DNA of 64,000 nt, from contig NW_024037059.1 of NCBI RefSeq assembly GCF_015706575.1, positions 29,584,129-29,648,128 of the forward strand. The letters are read 5' to 3'. How positions within the stretch are numbered: the first letter of the stretch is position 1; every line of letters begins with the position of its first letter. The position numbers were made by a program, and so were the translations under genes. This stretch comes from Patiria miniata (taxonomy: Eukaryota > Echinodermata > Asteroidea > Valvatida > Asterinidae). Under the pieces are notes generated by a model that did not search any database, was not told the origin of the DNA, and saw nothing but the letters and a program-made list of their open reading frames with translations. Below are positions 41,312 to 52,180 of the stretch, one piece after another.

Positions 41312-41413
41312 TACAATAGGATTATTGCGGATAAAGGGGTCGACAACTTGTCCCCAGATATTTAATGAGCTGGCTTTCCAGAGATGACTGATGATGTTTG
41401 TTATGACAGGTAT

Positions 41414-41561
41414 GGAGTACCGAAGTGAATACGTCACGCTCACAAAATGTGTGTGAAAGACATTACAGCGCGTGATTCAGCCCGTGAACCAACACACGCG
41501 CGTACTCCATTCGTTTGCGCTACACTTTCTGGTTCTAAATGACGTCACACTTCGGTACTCC
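41414..41561. mobile_element. MITE family J, copy 2
   Basis: 148 bp with GGAGTACCGAAGTG and CACTTCGGTACTCC ends. Same family as 32226-32356. Confidence 0.7.
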
Positions 41562-41726
41562 TTGCCAGCTGTGTAAAAAGGCCAGTTATGCACTCTTATT
41601 TAAATGCCTTTGAATCATTCACTTTATCTGGGGTTTCAACAGTCTGTGGCCTTATAAATCTCTAAATGTGTTATTTAGAATTAGTGATGTAACTCAAAAA
41701 CTGAAATGAATGACAATGGGATAGTA

Positions 41727-42268
41727 TACAAATATTGAGTGGCTCAGAGTGAAATGGGAGGAATATTATCGCAAGGTAAAATCTGGACGTTTCCATTTCC
41801 AAGGCGAAGCCGAGTGCACTGGAAAAGTCCAGATTTTACCAAGCGATAATATTCCTCCCATTTCACAATTTAAAGCCATTCAATATTTGTTTGATATAAC
41901 TGACATTTAGATCCTTGTCATTTGATATATTTGAACTTTTATTTCAACATAAAATTGGTGGAAAATGTATTTCTGTCTTCCAAACCACCCTTCACAAAAA
42001 TGTTTGAACCCAACCCTGTAGCGCTGGTTCTTTGGAACAATACGCACTACGCGCAACGCGCAACGCTGAATGTGCACACCAGCTTGCATTTGCAAACAAA
42101 TACCGCGTCATGGAACAAGAATGATTTGAACTGTTGAATAGTATTTCCCATTCCCCATGTGCGAATGGGACTTTTTGAGCCGCGGCGTGAATGGGAGCAA
42201 TAACGAAAGTCACGTGATGTGAGTTCCACCAATCAAATGACAAGGATCTGTATGTCAGTTATATAATA
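41727..42268 (-). mobile_element. Composite MITE family A, copy 2
   Basis: Inverted copy of 22668-23202 with both modules in the same relative order: foldback arms GGAGGAATATTATCGC and TTATCGCAAGGTAAAATCTG, then CAAATGACAAGGATCTGTAT at the outer end. Indicates the two modules move together. Confidence 0.7.
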
Positions 42269-42339
42269 CAAACTAATGTCACTTTAAGGTATGCTGTTTG
42301 ACAAGTATGCCTTAATATTGCACATTATTCAGGGTGGTA

Positions 42340-42735
42340 AAAAACAAAAAAAAAACAGCATACTTCCACTACCCTGAGAGTCGAACCACATGTACCAATG
42401 CATGGAGAATCTTTTTAGCAGAAAAATGAAACCAAGATCGCCCGATTTGGTCCAGTAGTTTTTGTTCGAGAGCCTATTTTGTGAAGCAAGGTGGGGGTCA
42501 TTTTTGTCCCGATGAATTACTAAACCGCACCCGGGAATTTGACTTACATTGTAATTGATAGAGGGATTGTTATGTAATAATACCCACATGAAAGAAGTGT
42601 GCTTCACAAAATAGGCGCTGCAGCAAAAGCCACTGGACCGAATCGGGAGATTTTGGTATCATAATTCTTCTAAAAGGATTCTCCATCCATTGGTACAGGT
42701 AGTTTGAGTCTCAAGGTAGTGGAAGTATGTCGTTT
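42340..42735. mobile_element. Foldback element, about 395 bp
   Basis: The left arm (CATACTTCCACTACCCTGAG, GATCGCCCGATTTGGTCCAG, CCTATTTTGTGAAGCA) is mirrored on the right (GCTTCACAAAATAGG, CTGGACCGAATCGGGAGATT, CAAGGTAGTGGAAGTATG). The arms are about 80-85 percent complementary by eye. Confidence 0.65.
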
Positions 42736-42739
42736 CGTA

Positions 42740-44500
42740 TTTTTTGGACCAACTTATCAAAGTGGGCTTCAATTCATTGCTTCCAATTTTTCTTCAGTGA
42801 CCAAAAATATAACTGTGTACGCATAAAGAATATACTCGTGTGTAAAAACTATAACTCAATTAGCAGTTGCAATTAGGGTAAAGATGGCGCCTAAGGAACA
42901 ATTTGAATTGAAGAACAATCTTTTTTGAATTTGATGTATCAGGTTAAAGCTGTTGTATGATATTCTTACAGGATAACGCATTAGATAAAAAATAATGGTT
43001 TTGCCTATAGAATATTTTAAGTGCCTTGTTTTTGCTTAAAAATAAGTACATGTGTATGCTTCAACCCAAACACATGAATATGATAATACAGATTTTGCAG
43101 GGATATATTCCTTTCAAATTCATCGTATTCCATTATTAGAATTCTTAAAAGTAAAATAGTTCGAAGCTGAAATGGTTTTCGTTTAAACTCGTTTTGACCA
43201 AAAAGATCGTGATTTTGAAGTGACTTTCATCTTGAACATGTCCCATTTGGGCTCTGAAATGCATTTTCATAAAACAGTTGGAAGCGTCGTTAAAAAAGAG
43301 AATTTAAAAGTGCACATGACTATACAATTAAAATTTGTGTATCTCGTTCAACTGTAATGCGAAGCAATTCCGGGCTATAGTGTTTTGGTCTTCAAAATTG
43401 AGCCTTTTGAGTGCTAGTCTTGATTTCAGTTTTGTTAATCATGGCTACAAATCTTTGTTTTAGTCGTTGTTGGACCCCTGGTGAATAAGTAAGTTTCGGT
43501 ATTTCAACTACGCATGCGCACAATGATATGGGCGATGGGTCATTCGGGATAATCGCACGCGCATCGAAGACGCACACAGGGAAATGGGCGTGTGACGCTT
43601 GTGCGTTAATTACAAGCAGAATGGACGTTCACGAAACATCGCGTAACATCACGTCAGCGATTTTAATCCTGAAAGACTTTTGACCTGGACTGCATTGACA
43701 TACCAAACTGGCCTATTGTCACTTTTTTGGTATGTGTTATGCGGCAAAACTCTGATGTGGACAGCTTTAGGTCATGATTTATGGGCGAGGCAAAAAAAAA
43801 AACCTGCAAAAAAAAAATAAAAATCTGAAAAAAATACAGGGTTTTTCAATGTTTTCTTTGTAAATGTAAGACATTACACCGATTAAAAGTGATTGACACC
43901 TTTGAAATATGGTCAGTCAGCAATCTTTGATGCTAAATTTGGGCAGTGTATGGATGGAAATCATCTTTAAACATTATGTAAACAATTGCCTGTTTAATAC
44001 CAACCTGAAAACTGGTCTGGTCAGTTATCCCCTCTGGAAAGAGTTTGACGAAATAGAAGGCTGTGTTTCAATCATGACTTTTTTGGGGAAAGATACAAGT
44101 TTTAAATAAAAACTTATTCATATCTTTCAGTTTTGTAAGGTAAAACAATAATGGTTGAGAATTTAGTAGAATTCAGGTCTTTTTTTTGTTAACTTAAAAG
44201 TTAAAAGAAGCTATTAGAATAAATTGACTAAAGTTTAACTGTCTTAATAACTTTGAAAGTGACAGAAAAATGCATTCATTATTTGTATTGTACGTAAGTC
44301 TGAAATACTGAGGGGAATTTTGAGGAAAATAGTATTAGTTGCACCATTAAGTGATTAAAGGTATGAACTGTGTAGTTTTGTAAAAGTATATTTGAGGTTA
44401 GAAATTAATTTGTCAAAAGAAACTTCTACGTGTCAAAAAAAATGTCCTACGTTTGATCTTAAATAACTCTGTTGTTTACCAATGGAATTAAACCAAAATT
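42740..44500. other. AT-rich intergenic stretch, nothing recognised
   Basis: No long ORF, terminal repeat or RNA gene recognised. Short poly-A runs near 43790-43835; AATAAA near 43816. Confidence 0.4.
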
Positions 44501-44524
44501 TCAGATCACGTAAACAAGGCATGA

Positions 44525-44908
44525 CAAATTTCGTGGAGCGAGTTTCATCAGCTTTGTGCAAGAGGGTGAGATTTAAACACCATTGAGAAAACTTCTCACT
44601 TTCAGAATGTTGATACAGCACTGGAGAGGGTGGCGGAAGACAAGTGCTGCGGCCGAAAGCTTCTGAAGGAATGCAGGATCAACCCTGGATGTCATTGCAC
44701 ACGGCCTTGAATGTGTGTTTCGCCAAACGATCGAGGAGGTGTGCAATAACATCAAGGGTGATCCTGCATTCCTTCAAAAGCTTTTGGCCACAGTACTCGC
44801 CTTCTGCCATCATCTCCAGCGCTGTATCGACATTCTGAAAGCGAGGGTTTTTTTGGTATGGCATTTAAATCTCACCCTCTTGCTAAAAGCTGATGAAATT
44901 TACATTTG
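44525..44908. repeat. Palindrome with coding-like arms
   Basis: Two arms of about 190 bp mirror each other around 44715. In one frame each arm reads a related peptide: the left arm (+) FQNVDTALERVAEDKCCGRK and the right arm (-) FQNVDTALEMMAEGEYCGQK, followed in both by LLKECRI. It resembles an inverted duplication of a protein-coding fragment. The protein family was not recognised and both frames are short. Confidence 0.55.
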
Positions 44909-45529
44909 AAGATTGCAGTTACTGTGATGTCTCAGACTATCAATTGCCTGAATCCGCTTTAAGTTTTTGTTTTTGTGGATAGTTCTATTATCACGACTCC
45001 CAGATTTCAAGGTTCCTCCAAGTTGCAGCATGCCAGACAGAATTATCTTACAAGATGTTCTAAAGGGCCATTTTTGACAGCAAGATTAATGTTTGTCTCA
45101 ATATTTGGCTTGGTCTCCTTTCGTTAAATACTGACCGTTACTTGACTTAGCTTTATATATTTACTTGTAATGGACTTTGGACATCTGTTCTCAGGGTATT
45201 TGGATGTGTGAAATTCATTTGAGAATAAAAAGAACAAACAGTTCCAGCATTGTAAGCATAAAATACATTTGTCATTGTATTCTTCATCATTTTTGGTAGA
45301 TCATTGATCAAGTTCCTTGTTTGAATGACATGCCTTTTTGCAACTTTGTTTTGATTGCTTGAAGCAGTATTAAAGCATCCACCAGCTCTTCTAGTCTATT
45401 GGCGTACTACTTCAGAAAGCTCCTCAGAATCCCAAGGACTGAGCACAAGTCTAACGCTAGAGTTGTACAAGTCACTGATTTTAAAGAAGTGACTCGAGTC
45501 GAGTCATTAATAAAGAAGTGAGTCGAAAG

Positions 45530-45860
45530 CGAAGAATTCAATCCAAATTAAAGTCAACTTTACTCAGAACAAAAACATCATACTCGTTGTGGGCACTATA
45601 ACTCAAGAAATACTTCTCGAGATGACTGGAAATTGTGTTTATTGATCGTTCGTGGTGCCATAAAGAAAGATATTTAATTTCAAACAAAACTGTGAAGCAC
45701 TGAATTTAAATACAGGAGGTCAGCGCGAAAAAATGCAGCCCGGAAAAAAAGTCAACTTTAATGAAAACATTGTCGTTTTCTAGACAATAACTCAAGAGAT
45801 ACCTGTTGTGAAGAAATGAAATAGGCCTATTGCTTGGTCGTGATGTCAAGAAGTTGGTTA
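45530..45860. repeat. Satellite-like family S (ATAACTCAAG) outliers
   Basis: Two diverged copies with GTTGTGGGCACTATAACTCA (near 45575) and CTAGACAATAACTCAAGAGA (near 45778), outliers of the family that fills 48950-52150 and 57680-59260. A short GAGTC block precedes at 45487. Confidence 0.5.
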
Positions 45861-45887
45861 AAATTAAATTAAAACAAAATTTGTTGT

Positions 45888-45958
45888 TGCATCGGCCGGG
45901 AATCGAACCCGGGTCTCCCGCGTGGCAGGCGAGAATTCTACCACTGAACCACCAATGC
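45888..45958 (-). tRNA. tRNA-Gly(GCC) gene 1
   Basis: 71 nt. GCATTGGTGGTTCAGTGGTA (A box), anticodon arm CTCGC-CTGCCAC-GCGGG with anticodon GCC, GGGTTCGATTCCCGG (B box), acceptor CCGATGC plus discriminator A. The acceptor stem has one T-G pair. A T-rich Pol III stop (AAATTTTG) follows on the - strand. It is transcribed away from the hairpin satellite. Confidence 0.93.
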
Positions 45959-46047
45959 TTCGTATAAGTACATAATTCAAGGATATTATGTTTCAACGTA
46001 AGTTGAAAACCTTCAAATTTGTCTGCGTATAGAAGCGTTAATATATA

Positions 46048-48117
46048 CCGTTGGGGGCGACAATAACGGTCGCCCCCAGCGGTACGAGCGTTTCAATATA
46101 CCCGTTATTGTCGCCCCTAGCGGCATATATTAACGCGCGTACCGCTAGGGGCGACTGTTATTGTCGCCCCTAGCGGTATATATTAACGCAGTATGCGGCT
46201 GGGGGCGACTGTTATTGTCGCCCCTAGCGGTATATATTAACGCGGTATACGGCTGGGGGCGACAGCTTTTGTCGCCCCTAGCGGTATATATTAACGCGCG
46301 TACCGCTAGGGGCGACTGTTATTGTCGCCCCTAGTGGTATATATTAACGCGGTATACCGCTAGGGGCGACTGTTATTGTCGCCCCTAGCGGTATATATTA
46401 ACGCGGTATACCGCTGGGGGCGACCGTTATTGTCGCCCCTAGCGGTATATATTCACGCGGTATACCGCTGGGGGCGACCGTTATTGTCGCCCCTAGCGGT
46501 ATATATTAACGCGAGTACCGCTAGGGGCGACTGTTATTGTCGCCCCTAGCGGTATATACAAACACGCGCGTACCGCTGGGGGCGACTGTTATTGTCGCCC
46601 CTAGCGGTATATATATACGTGCGTACCGCTAGGGGCGACTGTTATTGTCGCCCCTAGCGGTATTTATTAACGCGAGTACCGCTAGGGGCGACTGTTATTG
46701 TCGCCCCTAGTGGTATATATTAACGCGCGTACTGCTAGGGGCGACTGCTATTGTCGCCCCTAGCGGTATATATTAACGCGGTAAACCACTGGGGGCGACC
46801 GTTATTGTCGCCTCTAGCGGTATATATTAACGCGCGTACCGCTAGGGGCGACTGTTATTGTCGCCTCTAGCGGTATATATTAACGCGGTATATACGGCTG
46901 GGGGCGACTGTTATTGTCGCCCCTAGCGGTATATATTCACGCGCGTACCGCTAGGGGCGACTGTTATTGTAGCCTCTAGCGGTATGTATTAACGCGGTAT
47001 ACCGCTGGGGGCGACTGTTATTGTCGCCCCTAGCGGTATATATTAACGCGCGTACCGCTGGGGGCGACTGTTATTGTCGCCCCTAGCGGTAAAGATTAAC
47101 GGGCGTACCACTGGAGGCGACCGTTTTTGTCGCCCCTAGCGGTATATATTAACGCGCGTACCGCTAGGGGCGACTATTATTGTCGCCTCTAGCGGTATAT
47201 ATTAACGCGGTATACCGCTGGGGGCGACCGTTATTGTCGCCCCTAGCGATATATAATTATTAACGCGCGTACCGCTAGGGGCAACTGTTATTGTCGCCTC
47301 TAGCGGTATATATTAACGCGGTATACCGCTGGGGGCGACTGTTATTGTCGCCTCTAGCGGTATGTATTAACGCGGTATACTGGGGGCGACCGTTATTGTC
47401 GACCCTAGCGATATATAATTATTAACGCGCGTACCGCTAGGGGCGACTGTTATTGTCGCCTCTAGCGGTATATATTAACGCGGTATACCGCTGGGGGCGA
47501 CCGTTATTGTCGCCTCTAGCGGTACAGATTAACGCGCATACCGCTGGAGGCGACTGTTATTGTCGCCTCTAGCGGTATATATTAACGCGGTATACCGCTG
47601 GGGGCGACTGTTATTGTCGCCTCTAGCGGTATGTATTAACGCAGTATACTGGGGGCGACCGTTATTGTCGCCCCTAGCGATATATAATTATTAACGCGCG
47701 TACCGCTAGGGGCAACTGTTATTGTCGCCTCTAGCGGTATATATTAACGCGGTATACCGCTGGGGGCGACCGTTATTGATCGCCCTTAGCGGTATAGATT
47801 AACGCGCGTACCGCTAGGGGCGACTGTTATTGTCGCCCCTACCGGTATGTATTAACGCGGTATACCGCTGGGGGCGACTGTTATTGTCGCCCCTAGCGGT
47901 ATAGATTAACGCGCGTACCGCTGGGGGCGACCGTTATTGTCGCCCCTAGCGGTATAGATTAACGCGCGTACCGCTAGAGGTGACCGTTATTGATCGCCTC
48001 TAGCGGTATACAGAAACGCGCTTACCGGTAGGGGCGACCGTTATTGATCGTCCCTAGCCGTTTACAGAAACGCGCGTTCCTGTAGGGGCGACCATAAGAT
48101 CGCCCCTAGCGGTACTG
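46048..48117 (+). repeat. 53-bp hairpin satellite, about 39 units
   Basis: The consensus unit is a palindrome ACCGCTAGGGGCGAC, a 7-nt loop TGTTATT, then GTCGCCCCTAGCGGT, and a 16-nt spacer ATATATTAACGCGCGT. In many units the spacer reads GCGGTAT instead, which lengthens the stem to about 18 bp. Unit length is near 53 bp with very few indels. The first unit (46048-46085) has its loop in the opposite orientation. The last three units are more diverged. The GC-rich stems contrast with AT-rich flanks. Divergent tRNA-Gly genes lie on both sides. No ORF or spacer diversity, so it is not a CRISPR. Confidence 0.95.
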
Positions 48118-48532
48118 ATGACGATAAAAAAAAAAAATTTAAAAACAATCGCCTATATTTTCATGGAAATTCGTCCAACAGAAAGAAAATGAGATCGAAA
48201 CAATAAACTTGAAAAATAAAATCCAAATGAAAGCAATTAACGTTCATGGCAAAAAAACCCCCAAAACACGCCTTTTTGTGCAATTACCGGAAAAATTCGA
48301 AAGACGTTCATTTGTTTCACTTTTTTCAAGGGAATTTATTTTTACCCCAACACTTCTCCCAACAAACACTTTGTTTTGTGGACTTATTTTTGGCGCACGG
48401 AGACAAACGTACAAAAAAGCCGTTTTTCATAGAGGGCGCGCCACATGCATTAGACCGGCTGAGTGTATTACACTTCGGAGTGTCCTTAAAGGACACTCCG
48501 TATTTTCTCTTGGGGGAAACATCGCACAAGAA
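48118..48532. other. Satellite-tRNA junction region
   Basis: Between the hairpin array and tRNA-Gly gene 2. Contains a perfect CGGAGTGTCCTTAAAGGACACTCCG-type palindrome at 48475-48499. Related AAGGACACTCCGTACTTT blocks recur near 58320 and 58803. No gene recognised. Confidence 0.5.
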
Positions 48533-48603
48533 GCATTGGTGGTTCAGTGGTAGAATTCTCGCCTGCCACGCGGGAGACCCGGGTTCGATTCCCGGCCGAT
48601 GCA
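48533..48603 (+). tRNA. tRNA-Gly(GCC) gene 2
   Basis: 71 nt, identical in the core to the other copies, anticodon GCC at 48565-48567, B box GGTTCGATTCC, discriminator A. Pol III terminator TTTTT starts about 10 nt downstream. It is the only + strand copy, divergent from gene 1 across the satellite. Confidence 0.95.
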
Positions 48604-49198
48604 AACTATATTTTTGTTGTTAAATTCTTCATTAAAGCTATGTTTTTGCAAACCTTTTCTCGATATCTTAACTTGTATTTTGCATCTTTAAAGATGCAAT
48701 CCCAATTGCAGGAGTTGGCTCGAAAAAACTTTCAACAATTCATTGCTAAGCGCCTGGTAATTTATTAAAAACATTTCAACATGCCTAGATCTAGGGGCGA
48801 CCATAAAAGTGCAATAATTGTATTCGCTCTCCAAAAAAACCTGTTGTAAAGAACTGAAAATATAGCACATTACTTGGTTTTGATGTAGTTACAAACCTGT
48901 ATAATTTCAAAAGAATCTGTTATTTATTTACACCAACCGAAACAATTGAGTAAAGTCAGGCGAAATACAATCAAATTAAAGTCAACTTTACTGAGAACAA
49001 AACATCGCACTAGCTCATTGTGGGCACTATAACTCAAACAACACTTCTACATGGCAAATTTGAGTCAACATTTATGGAACACAAAAAAACACACACTCGT
49101 TGTGCAGACGATAACTCAAGGAATTGTTGTATTAAAGTGAAATTATATCTAACGATTGGTCGTTATAAATAACACAAATAGCTTTAATGAAAAAAAGT

Positions 49199-49269
49199 TG
49201 CATCGGCCGGGAATTGAACCCGGGTCTCCCGCGTGGCAGGCGAGAATTCTACCACTGAACCACCGATGC
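49199..49269 (-). tRNA. tRNA-Gly(GCC) gene 3
   Basis: 71 nt, acceptor GCATCGG/CCGATGC fully paired, anticodon GCC, B box GGGTTCAATTCCCGG, downstream TTTTTTT terminator on the - strand. Confidence 0.94.
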
Positions 49270-50646
49270 TTCTTGTATTATATCGCCCCGAAGTCAGGGT
49301 TTTATGCATTGAAAAACGTTAATGTTATCGTTATCTATCAAGCAATTGTTGTATTCTCATCGATAGAAGTATCTGTCAACGGGAATTAACAGACAAACTT
49401 GATTCGTCCTCGTTACGTGTCAAGAATTTAGTGATAATCGTTTAACACATTGTTGCACAGGTAATTTGGAATCTAATTACTGAAAAAAACTTTTGTTTGA
49501 AATAAATTCTAATTAAAGTCAACTTTACTGAGAACAAAACATCGCACTAGCTCATTGTGGGCACTATAACTCAAACATCACTTCTTTAGCGTAATTGAAA
49601 TTTAGTTTAGTGATTGCTCATGTTTTGTGAAAGAAGGCTATTTAATTTCAATCCAAACAAAAGAGTGAGTTTAAAGGGAAGAATTGAATCCGAAGTATAG
49701 ACAACTTTAATTAAAAATATTTAACACCACATAGATAACACAAATCTGTTGAATTGGAGAAGAATCATTTATCTATACAAATATTATGACCAAAAGCACG
49801 CGCGTGTTAAGCGCGAAAAATACATGGCAAATTTGAGTCAACTTTTATGGAACACAAAAACACACACTCGTTGTGGAGACAATAACTCAAGGAATATTTG
49901 TTGTATTGGAGTGACATTATATCTAGTGATTGGTCGTTACAGGTAACACAAATCTATTGAATTTGAGGAGGAACCATTAATCAATAACAATATTATAACC
50001 AAAACAATGTAGCGTGTTAAGCGCGAAAAATACGAAGCAAATTTGATTAAACTTTCATGGAACGAAAACAACACACTCGTTGTGGAGACGATAACTCCAG
50101 GAATATTTGTTGTATTAAAATGAAATTATATCTAGTGATTGGTCGTTATCGGTAACACAAATCTATGGAATTTGACGAGGAATAATTAATCAATAAAAAT
50201 GTTATAACCAAAACAATGTAGCGTGTTAAGCGCGAAAAATACAAGGCGAATTTGAGTCAACCTTCATGGAACAAAAACAACACACTCCTTGTGGAGACGA
50301 TAACTCTAGGAGTATTTGTTGTATTGAGGTGAAATTATATCTAGTGATTGGTCGTTATAGGTTACATAAAGTGTTCTAAATTGAATAGGAATCGTCAAAC
50401 TATAAAATTAATATAACCAAAGCAATGCAGCGTGTTAAGTAGTTAACCCAGAACGAAGCCGAGATATGGGAAATTGCCCAAATAATGCTACAATCGTAAA
50501 CATTATTGTCATGTCCACTTGTTTTGAATAAATCACGTGGCGATCAGCAAGGAAATGTTCAAAGTTACGTCCAGCCTTTTCTCAAATTATTGAGAAAAGG
50601 GAGGCAATAAAAATAGCTTTAATGAAGAATTAAAAAAAAAAAACCT

Positions 50647-50717
50647 TGCATCGGCCGGGAATTGAACCCGGGTCTCCCGCGTGGCAGGCGAGAATTCTAC
50701 CACTGAACCACAGATGC
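50647..50717 (-). tRNA. tRNA-Gly(GCC) gene 4, acceptor-stem mismatch
   Basis: 71 nt. The 5' strand reads GCATCTG against CCGATGC, giving a T-C mismatch at the sixth acceptor pair. The other stems, anticodon and a long T-run terminator are intact. May be a weakened or decaying copy. Confidence 0.88.
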
Positions 50718-51883
50718 TTCTTACATAATACTTTCCCCAAGTTAGGGTTTTATGCATTAACACACGTTAATGTTATCGTTATCTATCAAGCAATTGAAGT
50801 TCTCATCGATAGAAGTATCTGTCAACGGAAATTAACAGTCAAACTTGATTTGTCCTTGTTACGTGTCAAGAATTTAGTGATAATCGTTGAACACATTGTT
50901 GCACAGGTAATTTGGAATCTAATTACTGAAAAAAAACCTCATGTTTGAAATAAATTCAAATTAAAGTCAACTTTACTGAGAACAAAACATCGCACTAGCT
51001 CATTGTGGGCACTATAACTCGAACAAAACTTCTTGAGCGTAATTGAAATGTAGTTTAGTGGTTGGTCATGTTTTGTGAAAGAAGGCTATTTAATTTGAAT
51101 CCAAACAAAAGAGTGAGTTTAGAGCGAAGAATTTAATCCGAAATAAAGAAAACTTTAATTAAAATAATTAACACCACATAGATAACACAAATCTGTTGAA
51201 TTGGAGAAGAATCATTAATCAATACAAATATTATGACCAAAACAACGCGCGTGTTAAGCGCGAAAAATACATGGCAAATTTGAGTCAACTTTCATGGAAC
51301 AAAAACAACACACTCGTTGTGGAGACGATAACTCCACGAATATTTGTTTTATTAAAAAGAAAATAAATCTAATGATTGGTCGTGATAGGTAACACAAATC
51401 TGTTGAATTTGAGGAGGAATCATCAACCAATAAAAATGTTATAACCAAAACAATGTAGCGTGTTAAGCGCGAAAAATACAAGGCGAATTTGAGTCAACAT
51501 TCATGGAACAAAAGCAACACACTCGTTGTGGAGACGATAACTCTAGGAGTATTTGTTGTAATGAGGTGAAATTATATCTAGTGATTGGTCGTTATAGGTT
51601 ACATAAAGTGTTCTAAATTGAATAGGAATCGTCAAACTATAAAATTAATATAACCAAAGCAATGCAGCGTGTTAAGTAGTTAACCCAGAACGAAGCCGAG
51701 GTATGGGAAATTGCCCAAATAATGCTACAATTGTGAAAATTATTGTCATGTCCACTTGTTTTGAATAAATCACGAGGCGATCAGCAAGGAAATGTTTAAA
51801 GTTATACGTCAAGCATTTTCTCAAATGTTTGAGAAAAAGGTGGTAAAAAATAGCTTTAATGAAGAATTAATAAAAAAAAAACT

Positions 51884-51954
51884 TGCATCGGCCGGGAATT
51901 GAACCCGGGTCTCCCGCGTGGCAGGCGAGAATTCTACCACTGAACCACCGATGC
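51884..51954 (-). tRNA. tRNA-Gly(GCC) gene 5
   Basis: 71 nt, fully paired acceptor GCATCGG/CCGATGC, GCC anticodon, B box GGGTTCAATTCCCGG, T-run terminator on the - strand. Confidence 0.94.
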
Positions 51955-52180
51955 TTCTTGTATAATATCTCCCTAAGTCAGGGTTTTGTGATTAACAAGC
52001 GTTAATGTCATCGTTATCTATCAAGCAGCCGTTGTATTCTCATCGATAGAATTATCTGTCAACGGGAATTTACCGAACAAACTTGATTCTTCCTCGTTAC
52101 GTGTCAAGAATTTAGTGATAATCGATTCACTCATTGTTGCATGGTTAATTTGGAATCTAATGACTGAAAAAAAACCTCAC

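Larger units (their letters stand above)
48950..52180. repeat. Tandem tRNA-containing repeat region (family S plus tRNA-Gly)
   Basis: Two to three large repeats (about 1.24-1.45 kb) each hold a - strand tRNA-Gly, a GTTATCTATCAAGCA/TCTCATCGATAGAAGTATCT block, an ACTGAGAACAAAACATCGCA block and several sub-repeats of about 200 bp around GTTGTGGAGACGATAACTC and GTGATTGGTCGTTATAGG. Corresponding stretches of the units (for example 50040-50640 and 51260-51840) are nearly identical, implying recent duplication or conversion. Confidence 0.8.

Noticed and set aside
46048-48117. CRISPR-like array
   Set aside because: Regular repeats with spacers of similar length, but the spacers are nearly identical, the repeats are full palindromes, and the window is clearly animal DNA.
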